From NCBI RefSeq assembly GCF_003940805.1, contig NZ_CP034328.1, positions 3,534,001 to 3,598,000 on the forward strand: 64,000 nt of DNA. Direction: 5' to 3'. The translations under genes were made by a program, and so were the position numbers. Position 1 is the stretch's first letter, and each line of letters opens with the position of its first letter. The notes under the pieces were generated by a model. It was not told the DNA's origin. It worked only from the letters and a program-made list of their open reading frames with translations, and did no database searches. Source of the stretch: Tabrizicola piscis (GTDB lineage Bacteria > Pseudomonadota > Alphaproteobacteria > Rhodobacterales > Rhodobacteraceae). Shown here one piece after another: positions 55,831 to 64,000 of this stretch.

Positions 55831-56616
55831 CTATTCAAGGTGGTCCAAGTTCTGATTGCTTGGCCAAAGTTCGCCCCTTCTGGCCAGCCAGGCCAGCCGC
55901 CGCAAGTAGTTCGCCGCCTTCAGCCGGTAATAGGGCAGGCGGGCAAGTCCGCGGTGGTTGCGCACATCGGCAAAGCCCACGCCGGTGATCAGGCTTTCGC
56001 CATCCTCAAGGTGGCTGGGAAACGGCTCCAGCCCGCGCAGGCGGAAGTCATGGACGAAGAAGCGGTTGATCTCGTGGTCCGTCGCCCGCGTGACCCGCCG
56101 CATGGCCGGCAGCAGCTTGGCCGCCGTCTCCCGCGTGATCAGATAGGCGCCGGTCCCCGTGGCAGGCCCGACATAGGCGTTCAGCCGGTAGGGCCCGACC
56201 CGCCCCTGACAGACCGGCAGCTTGGCCCGGATGCAGTTGAGTTTCAGGAAATCCCAATGCGCGCCGGCCCGAAGCCCCAGCCGCACCGCCTCCAGAAAGT
56301 CGTCGTGGAACACCACGTCATCCTCAAGGATCAAGGCCACGGGCTTGCCGGTCGCCAGAAACGTCTCCCACACGGCCAGATGCGAATGATAGCACCCGAT
56401 GCCGCCGATCAGGATCTTGCGGCCCATGTTGCGTTCAAACGCCGCCACGTCGGTATTGGCCAAAAGCCGAGCCTCCTCGGCCCTGCCATCAACGCCGGGA
56501 AACAGCGTATAGGGCAGGCCAAGGTCGGCCAGCCGCGTCTCCATCCGCTCGCGCCGCGCCGTGGCCCGGGGCAGGTTGATCAGCCAGACGGGCAGCCCCT
56601 CCAGAATGTCGGTCAT
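55831..56616 (-). CDS. Glycosyltransferase family 25 (LPS biosynthesis type)
   Basis: 261 residues. VWLINLPRATARRERMETRL at the N-terminus, GGIGCYHSHLAVWETFLATGKPVALILEDDVVFHDDF (72-108) with the metal-binding EDD (98-100) and the C-terminal KLNCIRAKLPVCQ are typical of GT25. It would add galactose or a related sugar to a surface glycan. The ATG overlaps the stop of the upstream gene by 4 bp; FkbM lies 4 bp downstream. Confidence 0.88.
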   Translation of the reverse strand: MTDILEGLPVWLINLPRATARRERMETRLADLGLPYTLFPGVDGRAEEARLLANTDVAAFERNMGRKILIGGIGCYHSHLAVWETFLATGKPVALILEDDVVFHDDFLEAVRLGLRAGAHWDFLKLNCIRAKLPVCQGRVGPYRLNAYVGPATGTGAYLITRETAAKLLPAMRRVTRATDHEINRFFVHDFRLRGLEPFPSHLEDGESLITGVGFADVRNHRGLARLPYYRLKAANYLRRLAWLARRGELWPSNQNLDHLE

Positions 56617-57383
56617 GCCAAATCCCCCATCCATGCCTTGCGCAGCCAGTCGCAGGGCCGGGTGCTGTGCAACGGACCCGCCCGATAGCCGGCGATGGCC
56701 TCCTCGATCTTCGGGCGGCCGTGGAAGCAGACGACCTTGGCCGCTTCCGGCAATCTGGGCTGCACCAGCAGGTTCAACGGCCGGGGCGGGCGGCAATCCC
56801 GCTTGAAGCTGACGATCCACTCGTCCGGGAAATGCGCCAGCGCCCCGTGCTTGTCGGCCAGCAGCGAGGTGTAGCTTTGTTCGGACCCGTGGCCAAAGGT
56901 CAGCGCGGCCTCGGGGTCGCGCGCCATGTCCTCGTACAGCCAGGCATGGGTCTGCGGTTCGATCTTCTCGACCGACCCATGCCCAAGCGACGGGCGCGTG
57001 GGGGTAGAGTGCCATTCTTTCCGCATCGCCACCTTGCCGGGTGCAAACCTTGCCATCGGGCTGACATCGCCGGTGATGACAATATCGATGTCCAGGACGA
57101 TGAGCGCCCCGTCTAGATCAGGGATCAGGTCCGGGCGAAACAGGCTGATCTTCTGCATCGGCGCTTTCCAGCCCATGCGCGCCATATGGGCGAACATTCG
57201 GTCATGGAACGGCTCCACCGGCAGGGCCAGCACTTCGATCCACGGCAGAAGGCCGGTTCGGTCATCGGTCATGCACAGCACGCGGGCGTCGGGGGTATGC
57301 CGCACCAGCGCCGCCGCAAGGCGGTTCACATACTCCGGCCCGTAGCGCGTGCCGAATTTCAGGCAGATGCAGGTGGTCGTCAT
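56613..57383 (-). CDS. GT8-like/nucleotide-diphospho-sugar transferase family protein
   Basis: 256 residues. TTTCICLKFGTRYGPEYVNRL, LCMTDDRTGL (37-46) and LIVLDIDIVITGDVSP (95-109; DxD at 98-100) fit the GT-A fold of glycosyltransferases in capsule and LPS clusters; EKIEPQTHAWLYEDMARDPEAALTFGHGSEQSYTSLL follows. No signal peptide. First gene of a three-gene operon with GT25 and FkbM, divergent from the RgpF-like gene. Confidence 0.78.
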   Translation of the reverse strand: MTTTCICLKFGTRYGPEYVNRLAAALVRHTPDARVLCMTDDRTGLLPWIEVLALPVEPFHDRMFAHMARMGWKAPMQKISLFRPDLIPDLDGALIVLDIDIVITGDVSPMARFAPGKVAMRKEWHSTPTRPSLGHGSVEKIEPQTHAWLYEDMARDPEAALTFGHGSEQSYTSLLADKHGALAHFPDEWIVSFKRDCRPPRPLNLLVQPRLPEAAKVVCFHGRPKIEEAIAGYRAGPLHSTRPCDWLRKAWMGDLA

Positions 57384-57505
57384 CGCACACCCGGAAGGGT
57401 GGTCGCTGGGGAAGGGCTTGGCTTTGCCTGCATGGGAAGATTGCCTCGCATTGCGTGTCAAAAGTCGCTAGCAGACTTCGACGCGACCTTCCATGGAGAG
57501 CAGGC

Positions 57506-58594
57506 ATGCCCGCCGCAAAGCTGCGCCGCGAGATTGCAAGGATCGGGCAAAGGCTGGTTGACCTGTGGTCGCTCCCGCAGGAACGCCGCCACCAGCGCGC
57601 GCACGACAGCCGCTTTCCCCAGACGCTGCAGGTGACGGCGGGGCAGGTGTCCCCACAGCCCAAGGTCGCCCTGCTGGTGGTCTGGCAACCGGCTGGCCTT
57701 GCGCCATCGGTGCTGGCGACTTGCCGGCACCTTGTGGCCTCCGGCTACGCCCCGCTTGTCGTGTCGAACGCGCCGCTGGCTGGCCCGGACCGGGCTTTGT
57801 TGGCCGCCGAGGTCTGGCAGATCGCCGAACGCGACAATATCGGCCATGATTTCGGCGCCTACCGCGATGGCATCCTGCTGCTTCGGCACCAGAACCTGCA
57901 GCCGCAGAGGTTGCTCCTGCTGAATGACAGCATCTGGTTTCCATGGGCCGAGGCGGATGGCCTTCTGACGGACCTTGAGGGGGACCCGGCATCCGATGGC
58001 TTTATCGGCGCAGCCTGGATGGAACGCCCTGGCAAGGCCCATGCCGCGCATTTCCAGTCCTATCTGGTGATGTTCGGGCCCCGTGCGCTGGATCATCCCG
58101 CCTTTGCCCGCTTCTGGTCGGACTATCTGCTGTCGTCGCGCCGGGACAGTGTCTTGAAACGGGGCGAAAAGGGGCTGTCGCGGGCCATGGTTGCCGCCGG
58201 GCTTGCCGCGCCATCGCAACGCTCCGCCGCCGGGCTGTCGCAATATGCCCAGACCTTGCCGGACGAAGACCTTGGCAAGGCGCTGGATTATGCGGCCCTG
58301 ACCGACCCTGACCGCCAAAAACAGCGGGATGCGATTTTAGCCACGGCGGGTAAGGCGGGGTTTCGCCCGGCCGCTTTGCACTTCCTGAACTCCAGCCTTG
58401 CCACAGCCTTCTTTCTGGAAACCCATCCCTACCTTGCCGCCCGCGCCTTCGGCTTGCACTTTGTCAAAAAGCGCCGCGACGCCCTGTCGGTCGAGGCGCG
58501 CAGGCAGGTCCTGCGGGCTGTGGCTGCCGGGGACCTGCCGGAACCGCAGCCTGCCGTGCTGGCCGAAATCCGCCGGCATGACCCCCCCGTGTGA
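57506..58594 (+). CDS. Rhamnan synthesis F (RgpF)-like glycan-assembly protein
   Basis: 362 residues from the ATG at 57506 (GGAG 9 bp upstream). The RgpF core is RDNIGHDFGAYRDGI (109-123) and LLLLNDSIWFP (136-146), preceded by VALLVVWQPAGLAPSVLATCRHLVASGYAPLVVSNAPL, a Rossmann-like domain. The C-terminal 130 residues are helical and poorly conserved. It probably transfers a sugar in surface polysaccharide assembly, in keeping with the divergent glycosyltransferase operon. Confidence 0.83.
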   Translation: MPAAKLRREIARIGQRLVDLWSLPQERRHQRAHDSRFPQTLQVTAGQVSPQPKVALLVVWQPAGLAPSVLATCRHLVASGYAPLVVSNAPLAGPDRALLAAEVWQIAERDNIGHDFGAYRDGILLLRHQNLQPQRLLLLNDSIWFPWAEADGLLTDLEGDPASDGFIGAAWMERPGKAHAAHFQSYLVMFGPRALDHPAFARFWSDYLLSSRRDSVLKRGEKGLSRAMVAAGLAAPSQRSAAGLSQYAQTLPDEDLGKALDYAALTDPDRQKQRDAILATAGKAGFRPAALHFLNSSLATAFFLETHPYLAARAFGLHFVKKRRDALSVEARRQVLRAVAAGDLPEPQPAVLAEIRRHDPPV

Positions 58595-58666
58595 CAAATT
58601 CCCGTCGCTGCCCGCAGATCATCGGACGGTCAGTCAGGAACCTGCCCGCCAACCCTGTCCCCCTCC

Positions 58667-58694
58667 CTTGAGTTTCAGCCACGGTCCCCCTACA
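58667..58694 (+). promoter_or_regulatory. RpoH-like promoter before cysK
   Basis: CTTGAGT and CCCCTACA are separated by 13 bp, close to the heat-shock consensus CTTGAAA-N13-CCCCATNT. The ATG lies 29 bp further on. Rhodobacterales RpoH sigmas accept related sequences, so cysK may be heat or oxidative stress induced (inference). Confidence 0.4.
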
Positions 58695-58723
58695 CCTGTA
58701 AGGCGGAAACAAGGACCATCCCC

Positions 58724-59758
58724 ATGCGCATTCATTCGGATCTGGCCGACACCATCGGCAACACGCCGCTTCTGAAGCTGCACAAGGCGTCAGAGCTGAC
58801 CGGCTGCACGATCCTGGGCAAAGCCGAATTCATGAACCCCGGCCAGTCGGTCAAGGACCGGGCGGCGCTTTACATCATCAAGGACGCCATCGCCAAAGGT
58901 CACTTGAAGCCGGGCGGCACGATTGTCGAAGGCACGGCGGGCAACACCGGGATCGGTCTGGCACTGGTCGGTGCCTCGATGGGCTTCCGCACGGTGATCG
59001 TGATCCCGGAAACCCAAAGTCAGGAAAAGAAGGACATGCTGCGTCTGGCGGGTGCCGAACTCGTGCAGGTCCCGGCAGCCCCCTACCGCAACCCGAACAA
59101 CTATGTCCGCTATTCGGGCCGCCTGGCCGAGGCTTTGGCGAAGTCTGAACCGAACGGCGCGATCTGGGCCAACCAGTTCGACAACGTCGCCAACCGCCAG
59201 GCTCATATCGAGATGACGGGCCCGGAAATCTGGGACCAGACCGGCGGCAAGGTGGATGGCTTCATCTGCGCCGTGGGCTCGGGCGGGACGCTGGCAGGCG
59301 TCGGCATGGCCCTCCAGCCCAAGGGCGTGAAGATCGGCCTTGCCGACCCCGAAGGCGCGGCGCTCCATGCGTTCTATACCACGGGCAAGCTGGAAAGCCC
59401 CGGCTCCTCGATCACCGAAGGCATCGGGCAGGGGCGCATCACCGCCAACCTTGAAGGCTTCACCCCCGATTTCAGCTACCGCATCCCCGATGCCGAGGCG
59501 CTGCCCATCGTCTTCGACCTTCTGCAGGACGAAGGCCTCTGCATGGGCGGATCAACCGGCATCAACATCGCCGGGGCGATCCGCATGGCGCGCGACATGG
59601 GGCCGGGCAAGACCATCGTCACCATCCTGTGCGACTACGGCAGCCGCTATCAGTCCAAGGTCTACAACCCCACCTTCCTGCGCGAAAAGGGGTTGCCGGT
59701 GCCCGATTGGCTGGACCGTCCCGCCCGCCCGATCCCGGCGGTGTTCGAAGACGCATGA
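58724..59758 (+). CDS. cysK: Cysteine synthase A (O-acetylserine sulfhydrylase)
   Basis: 344 residues. PLP lysine is Lys44 in MNPGQSVKDRAALY; EGTAGNTGIGLALVG binds the substrate carboxylate; GSGGTLAGVGMALQPKG and GGSTGINIAGAI follow. It makes cysteine from O-acetylserine and sulphide. The length is slightly above E. coli CysK (323) through the C-terminal KGLPVPDWLDRPARPIPAVFEDA. Its stop overlaps the MscS gene by 4 bp. Confidence 0.95.
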   Translation: MRIHSDLADTIGNTPLLKLHKASELTGCTILGKAEFMNPGQSVKDRAALYIIKDAIAKGHLKPGGTIVEGTAGNTGIGLALVGASMGFRTVIVIPETQSQEKKDMLRLAGAELVQVPAAPYRNPNNYVRYSGRLAEALAKSEPNGAIWANQFDNVANRQAHIEMTGPEIWDQTGGKVDGFICAVGSGGTLAGVGMALQPKGVKIGLADPEGAALHAFYTTGKLESPGSSITEGIGQGRITANLEGFTPDFSYRIPDAEALPIVFDLLQDEGLCMGGSTGINIAGAIRMARDMGPGKTIVTILCDYGSRYQSKVYNPTFLREKGLPVPDWLDRPARPIPAVFEDA

Positions 59759-62262
59759 CGCGGTTGACCGGATGGCCGGCGCTCAGGTGGCCCGTGCTCA
59801 GGTGGCTAACGCTTGCGCTTGCGCTCCTTGCAGCGCCTGCACCCGCGCAAGACCAGACCGGCGCCGTTCCGATCACCGGGGTCGAAACCGCGCCCACGGA
59901 CGGCTCCCTGAACTATGCCGAATGGGAGACGATGGCCGAGCGGGCCGAAGCCGAACTGGCCAATCGCAACACCTCGACTGACCGGCTGGACGAAATCCGC
60001 AGCCAGCTTGCCAAGTGGCGGGCAGCCCTGCTTGACGCGCAAAGCGCAAACTCGGCCCGGATCATCACCCTGCGCCAGCAGCTTGACGCGCTGGGCCCCA
60101 CCCCTGCGGAAGGCGAGACCGAGGCTGAGGAAATCTCGAAACGGCGGCAGGAACTTGCCGGCCAGCTGGTTCGCCTGCAGGCCCCCGGCATCGCCGCCGA
60201 AGAAGCCTACCGCCGCGCCAATGGCCTGATCGCCGAGATTGACCGCAACCTGCGCGACCGTCAGGCGGATGAACTCCTGCAGCTCTGGCCCTCGCCCCTG
60301 AACCCCGGCAACTGGCCCGAAGCGGCGATCGGCCTGTCCGACACCCTGTTGCGCCTGTGGGATGAGGCCGCAACCGCCTGGGAAGACCCCGAAAAGCGCG
60401 CCGAACTCTTCGACAACATGCCCCTGATCCTTGTCCTTCTCGTCGTGGCACTGGCGCTGGTCGTCTATGTCCGCCGCTGGATCGAGGTCTTTTGCGACCG
60501 GCTTCTGACCGGCGCGTCGGCCCGGGGGCGCAGCCTGTGGTCCCTCCTCGCCTCGACCGGGGGGGTGATCCTGCCGACCCTTGGCATGGTGGCGCTGGCC
60601 GCGGCCCTGGTGGCCAGCGGCATGCCGGGCGAGATCGGGATGTCCATCACCTCGGCCCTGCCCGCAGTCGGCTTTGTTGTCTTCGCCGCAGCCTGGCTTG
60701 GCGCACGGGCCTTTCCTCTGACCCAAAGCGGCGATGCCGTCCTGCCGCTTCCACCCGAACGGCGGGCTGAAGGGCGGTTCCTCGCCGTGCTGATGGGCTT
60801 GGTCGTCGCTGCCGAAGGTTTGCGGTCGGCTGCGATGGATGCGCAGGCCTATTCCGATGCCACGACCTCGGTCATGTCGTTCCCGATCCTGTTGACCGGC
60901 GGGCTGATCCTGTTGCGCGTTGGCCGTGTGCTGCGGCGGGCGCGCGAACAGGCGGACCGCAGCTATGCCCTGCGGCTGCTGCTGCTGCTGGCGCGCGGCC
61001 TTAGCGTCATCGGCATCGCCGGGCCGGTGCTGGCGGCGTTCGGCTATGTGCAGGCGGCGTCCGCGCTGATCTACCCCGCGATCCTGTCGCTTGGGCTGAT
61101 CACGCTGCTGTTCATCCTGCAGCGCATGTTCGGCGACGTCTGGGCGCTGATCATCAAAAGCGATGACAAGGGCCGCGATGCCCTTGTTCCCGTCCTTGCC
61201 GGCTTTGCGATCACCCTCGCAGCACTGCCGGTCTTTGCTCTGATCTGGGGCGCGCGCGCCGCTGACATAACCGAGCTTTGGACACGCTTTTCCGAAGGCT
61301 TCCAGATGGGCGAGACGCGGATTTCGCCCACCAACTTCATGGTTTTCGCCGTTGTCTTCATCATCGGCTACATGCTCACGCGGCTGTTTCAGGGGGCCTT
61401 GCGCACCTCGATCCTGCCCAAGACCAGCATGGATCAGGGCGGCCAGACCGCGCTGGTGGCCGGGATCGGCTATGTCGGCATCTTCCTTGCGGCCCTGATC
61501 GCCGTCAGGTCCGCGGGCCTTGACCTGTCCGGTCTTGCCATCGTCGCCGGTGCGCTTTCGGTCGGCATCGGTTTCGGTTTGCAGAACATCGTGTCCAACT
61601 TCATCTCGGGCATTATCCTCTTGATCGAACGCCCGGTCAGCGAAGGCGACTGGATCGAGGTTGGTGGCGTACAGGGTCGCGTCCGGTCGATCTCCGTCCG
61701 CTCCACCCGGATCGAGACGTTTGACCGCAACGATGTAATCGTGCCAAACGCCGACCTGATCACCGGACAGGTGACGAACTGGACGCGCTTCAACCTGTCG
61801 GGCCGCCTGATCGTGCCGGTGGGGGTGGCCTTCGGGTCGGACACCCGCAAGGTGGAACAGATCCTGCGCGAAATCGCCGAAGCGCAGCCTTTGGCCGTGC
61901 TGAACCCGCCGCCCACGATTGTTCTGATGGGCTTTGGCGCAGACGCGATCAACTTCGAAATCCGGGTGATCCTGCGCGATGTGAACTTCTCGCTGACCGT
62001 CCGCACCGAGATCAACCACCAGATCGTCGAACGCTTTGCCAAGGAAGGGATCGAGATTCCCTTTGCCCAATCCGATGTGTCGCTGCGGAATGTCGAAGAA
62101 ATCGCCCGCGCTTTGGTCGTGCTGCAGGCGGGCGCTCAGTCGGACAGCGCCGCTGTCCATGCTCCTGCCAGCCCCGATGTGGAGACGGCCCCCAAGGGCA
62201 AGCCCCGCAGCGCAGCCAAGACCGCAGTACCGCCTGAAGACGTGAAAGGCTCCGAACGATGA
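59755..62262 (+). CDS. DUF3772/MscS-type mechanosensitive channel protein
   Basis: 835 residues, ATG in the ATGA overlap with cysK. Signal peptide LRWLTLALALLAAPAPAQ; a periplasmic coiled-coil DUF3772 part (LANRNTSTDRLDEIRSQLAKWRAALLDAQ..) is followed by about eight to eleven membrane helices and the MscS pore and beta domain: SVGIGFGLQNIVSNFISGIILLIERPVSEGDWIEVGGVQGRV (about 600-640) and IVPNADLITGQVTNWT. Large MscK-like protein protecting against osmotic downshock. The C-terminus is a flexible Ala/Lys-rich tail. Confidence 0.92.
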   Translation: MTRLTGWPALRWPVLRWLTLALALLAAPAPAQDQTGAVPITGVETAPTDGSLNYAEWETMAERAEAELANRNTSTDRLDEIRSQLAKWRAALLDAQSANSARIITLRQQLDALGPTPAEGETEAEEISKRRQELAGQLVRLQAPGIAAEEAYRRANGLIAEIDRNLRDRQADELLQLWPSPLNPGNWPEAAIGLSDTLLRLWDEAATAWEDPEKRAELFDNMPLILVLLVVALALVVYVRRWIEVFCDRLLTGASARGRSLWSLLASTGGVILPTLGMVALAAALVASGMPGEIGMSITSALPAVGFVVFAAAWLGARAFPLTQSGDAVLPLPPERRAEGRFLAVLMGLVVAAEGLRSAAMDAQAYSDATTSVMSFPILLTGGLILLRVGRVLRRAREQADRSYALRLLLLLARGLSVIGIAGPVLAAFGYVQAASALIYPAILSLGLITLLFILQRMFGDVWALIIKSDDKGRDALVPVLAGFAITLAALPVFALIWGARAADITELWTRFSEGFQMGETRISPTNFMVFAVVFIIGYMLTRLFQGALRTSILPKTSMDQGGQTALVAGIGYVGIFLAALIAVRSAGLDLSGLAIVAGALSVGIGFGLQNIVSNFISGIILLIERPVSEGDWIEVGGVQGRVRSISVRSTRIETFDRNDVIVPNADLITGQVTNWTRFNLSGRLIVPVGVAFGSDTRKVEQILREIAEAQPLAVLNPPPTIVLMGFGADAINFEIRVILRDVNFSLTVRTEINHQIVERFAKEGIEIPFAQSDVSLRNVEEIARALVVLQAGAQSDSAAVHAPASPDVETAPKGKPRSAAKTAVPPEDVKGSER

Positions 62263-62975
62263 CCGACCTGTTGTTCCGCGACGATGCCTATCTTGCCGCC
62301 GCTGACTGCCAGATCATCGGCCACACCCCCGAAGGCGGACTGGTCGTGGACCGGTCCATCTTCTATCCCACCGGGGGCGGCCAGCCGGGCGACAGTGGCG
62401 TGCTGGAATGGGGCGGCGGACTGGTGCCGATTGCCACCACGCTCAAGGTTGAAGGGGGGGTCGCCCTGATCCCGGCGGAACCCGTGCCGATGCCGCCAAT
62501 TGGCGCACCCGCCCGGCAGATCCTCGACTGGTCGCGCCGCCACCGCCACATGCGCGTCCACACCGCGCTGCACCTTCTGTCGGTGGTGATCCCGATGCCC
62601 GTGACTGGTGGCCAGATTGGTGCCGACCGGGGTCGGCTGGATTTCGACATGCCCGACCCACCCGGCGATATCGCCGCGATCGAGGGGGTGCTGAACGCCC
62701 TGATCGCGCGGGATCTGGCGGTGACCGAAGACTGGATCACCGACGACGAACTGCTGGCCAACCCCGGTCTGGTCAAGACCATGTCGGTCCGCCCGCCCAT
62801 GGGGCAGGGCCGGGTGCGGCTGATCCGGATCGGGCAGGGGGCTGACCAGATCGACCTGCAGCCCTGCGGTGGCACCCATGTCGCCCGCACGGGCGAAATC
62901 GGCCGGGTAGAGATTGGCAAGATCGAAAAGAAGGGCCGCCAGAACCGCCGCGTGTCGATTACGCTGGTTGGCTAG
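62259..62975 (+). CDS. Alanyl-tRNA editing protein AlaX
   Basis: 238 residues. The four zinc ligands of the AlaRS-type editing domain are all present: His101 and His105 in RVHTALHLL, Cys203 and His207 in LQPCGGTHVA. The N-terminal beta-barrel has YPTGGGQPGD. It clears Ser- or Gly-mischarged tRNA-Ala. Overlaps the MscS gene by 4 bp. Confidence 0.93.
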   Translation: MTDLLFRDDAYLAAADCQIIGHTPEGGLVVDRSIFYPTGGGQPGDSGVLEWGGGLVPIATTLKVEGGVALIPAEPVPMPPIGAPARQILDWSRRHRHMRVHTALHLLSVVIPMPVTGGQIGADRGRLDFDMPDPPGDIAAIEGVLNALIARDLAVTEDWITDDELLANPGLVKTMSVRPPMGQGRVRLIRIGQGADQIDLQPCGGTHVARTGEIGRVEIGKIEKKGRQNRRVSITLVG

Positions 62976-63066
62976 ACAGTCGCCTCATCAGGCCCCCGCG
63001 CCTGATCAAAGTGTTAACGTTTCCTGAACGCCATCTTTAAAGCATTGAAATCGTTGGGTCGGAAAC

Positions 63067-63087
63067 CATGTCCCTGCCCGGGACATG
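63067..63087. terminator. Hairpin between alaX and the aldehyde dehydrogenase gene
   Basis: CATGTCCC pairs with GGGACATG around TGCCC, in the gap between convergent genes. It carries CTTTTG on the plus-strand side and may serve both; a similar TGTCCC stem occurs after the first aminotransferase at 2203-2219. Confidence 0.4.
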
Positions 63088-63103
63088 CCTTTGCCCCCCA
63101 AGC

Positions 63104-64000
63104 TCAGCGCATCACGAACGGGTCCGGGATCGGCGTGTCCGAGGTCCGCAGCCAGACCGCCTTGACAGTCGTATAGTCCAGCGCCGCCGCCATCCCGCCC
63201 TCACGCCCATGCCCGGAAAGCCCATGCCCACCAAAGGGCGCGATGGGCGAAACGGCGCGGTAGGTGTTCACCCAGACAATCCCCGCCCGCAGCCCCCGGA
63301 TCATCCGATGCGCCCGCGTCAGGTTCTGCGTGAACACCCCCGAGGCCAGCCCAAAGGCCGTCCCATTGGCCAACGCCAGCGCCTGCTCCTCGGTCTCGAA
63401 GGTCTGCACGGTCAGGACAGGGCCAAAGAACTCCTCATGCAGAGCCGGGCAATCGGGCGAGTCCGAGCAATCAAGGATCGTCGGCGCAAAGTAGAACCCC
63501 GCGCCGGGCAGGGCGCTGCCGCCCGTCAGCACCTTTGCCCCGGCTGTGACCGACCGGGCGATCAGGTCTTCGATCCGGTCGCGCTGGCGGGCGGTGCACA
63601 GGGGGCCAACTTCGGTTTCCATCAGGTCAGGGCGGCCGATGGCGATGGACCCGGCCTTGGCGATCAGGCGGGACAGAAGGGCCTCCTTGACGCTGGCCTG
63701 CACCAAAAGCCGCGACCCCGCGACACAGCTTTGCCCGGTGGCCGCGAAGATCCCCGACACCTGCGCATTGGCGGCGCTGTCCAGATCGGCGTCGTCAAAG
63801 ACGATGAAGGGCGATTTCCCCCCCAGTTCCAGCGAGGTGGAGGCAAGGTTTTCCGCACTCGCCCGAACGATATGCCGGGCAGTCTCCGGCCCGCCGGTGA
63901 AGGCGATATGGGCCACCAGCGGATGCGTGGTCAGCGTCTGGCCAGCCTCGGGCCCGCCGGTCAGGATGTTGACGACGCCGGGGGGAAAGCCCGCCTCATG
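63104..64000 (-). CDS. Aldehyde dehydrogenase family protein (N-terminal part beyond the window)
   Basis: 299 codons on the minus strand, open to the window edge. The start of the visible part reads HEAGFPPGVVNILTGG, followed by FTGGPETARHIV, the general-base Glu in SLELGGKSPFIVFDDADLD and the nucleophile Cys in ATGQSCVAGSR, which is the normal ALDH catalytic site. The C-terminal EEFFGPVLTVQTFETEEQALALANGTAFGLASGVFT is complete. The real start lies beyond 64000. Substrate unknown. Confidence 0.92.
   Translation of the reverse strand, partial: HEAGFPPGVVNILTGGPEAGQTLTTHPLVAHIAFTGGPETARHIVRASAENLASTSLELGGKSPFIVFDDADLDSAANAQVSGIFAATGQSCVAGSRLLVQASVKEALLSRLIAKAGSIAIGRPDLMETEVGPLCTARQRDRIEDLIARSVTAGAKVLTGGSALPGAGFYFAPTILDCSDSPDCPALHEEFFGPVLTVQTFETEEQALALANGTAFGLASGVFTQNLTRAHRMIRGLRAGIVWVNTYRAVSPIAPFGGHGLSGHGREGGMAAALDYTTVKAVWLRTSDTPIPDPFVMR

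Noticed and set aside
59806..62160. 784-codon minus-strand frame opposite the MscS-type gene
   Set aside because: Gln/Asp/His-rich shadow; the plus-strand channel gene has clear motifs and membrane segments.

Overview
The window is a 64 kb stretch of GC-rich chromosome (about 65% GC by eye) from an alphaproteobacterium, almost certainly a member of the Rhodobacterales (Rhodobacter/Tabrizicola/Gemmobacter-like). The evidence is the gene content and order (dnaG-rpoD, nrdR-ribD, hflK-hflC-DUF2065-degP, a DUF2842 protein, an SdhE-type flavinator), a GTTC-N7-GTTC LexA box, GANTC sites, and dispersed intergenic repeats with a GAGTATTT core. No rRNA, tRNA, CRISPR array, insertion sequence or prophage was recognised. 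Almost all the DNA is coding, in short operons with 1-4 bp stop/start overlaps.

Region by region. 1-13.5 kb: a polyamine/amine-type catabolic locus. It holds the 3' end of a GntR/FCD regulator, a class III aminotransferase, a complete polar-amino-acid-type ABC importer (one ATPase, two periplasmic binding proteins, two permeases), two glutamine-synthetase-like ligases around a class I glutamine amidotransferase, and a PuuB-like FAD oxidase. An rRNA methylase (rlmJ), a TerB-like protein and a PhnD-like binding protein are embedded in it. Two copies of a TTTGATCAAA palindrome lie before the aminotransferase and before the first ligase and look like a shared operator. 13.7-17.7 kb: dnaG and rpoD, with four GATTC sites in the short gap between them. 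17.8-26.8 kb: small secreted proteins, a glycosyltransferase, a dienelactone hydrolase, nrdR-ribD, glyoxalase I, thyX, a low-GC SIR2-like gene that looks acquired, and a beta-barrel protein. 27-44.5 kb: housekeeping (pyrG, secG, purA, thiamine pyrophosphokinase, sdaA with two GSTs, rpiA-gor, hflK-hflC), plus a large disordered protein and a three-EF-hand protein. hflK is interrupted by a one-base frameshift in this sequence. 44.7-52 kb: a DegP protease, an orphan DnaE2 C-terminal OB-fold gene under an apparent LexA-controlled leaderless promoter, a ferredoxin, an aspartate aminotransferase, and an XRE-sdhE pair followed by a MarR regulator. 52-64 kb: a glutathione peroxidase and HDAC-like pair, an orphan NeuB synthase, a glycan-type cluster (FkbM, GT25, GT8-like, RgpF-like), cysK, a DUF3772/MscS channel, an AlaX editing protein, and the 3' part of an aldehyde dehydrogenase running off the end.

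The most noteworthy items are the LexA-box orphan OB-fold gene, the low-GC SIR2-like gene coupled to thyX, the GANTC cluster before rpoD, the hflK frameshift, and the shared palindromic operator of the amine locus. None proves a new system; each is stated with what would confirm or refute it.
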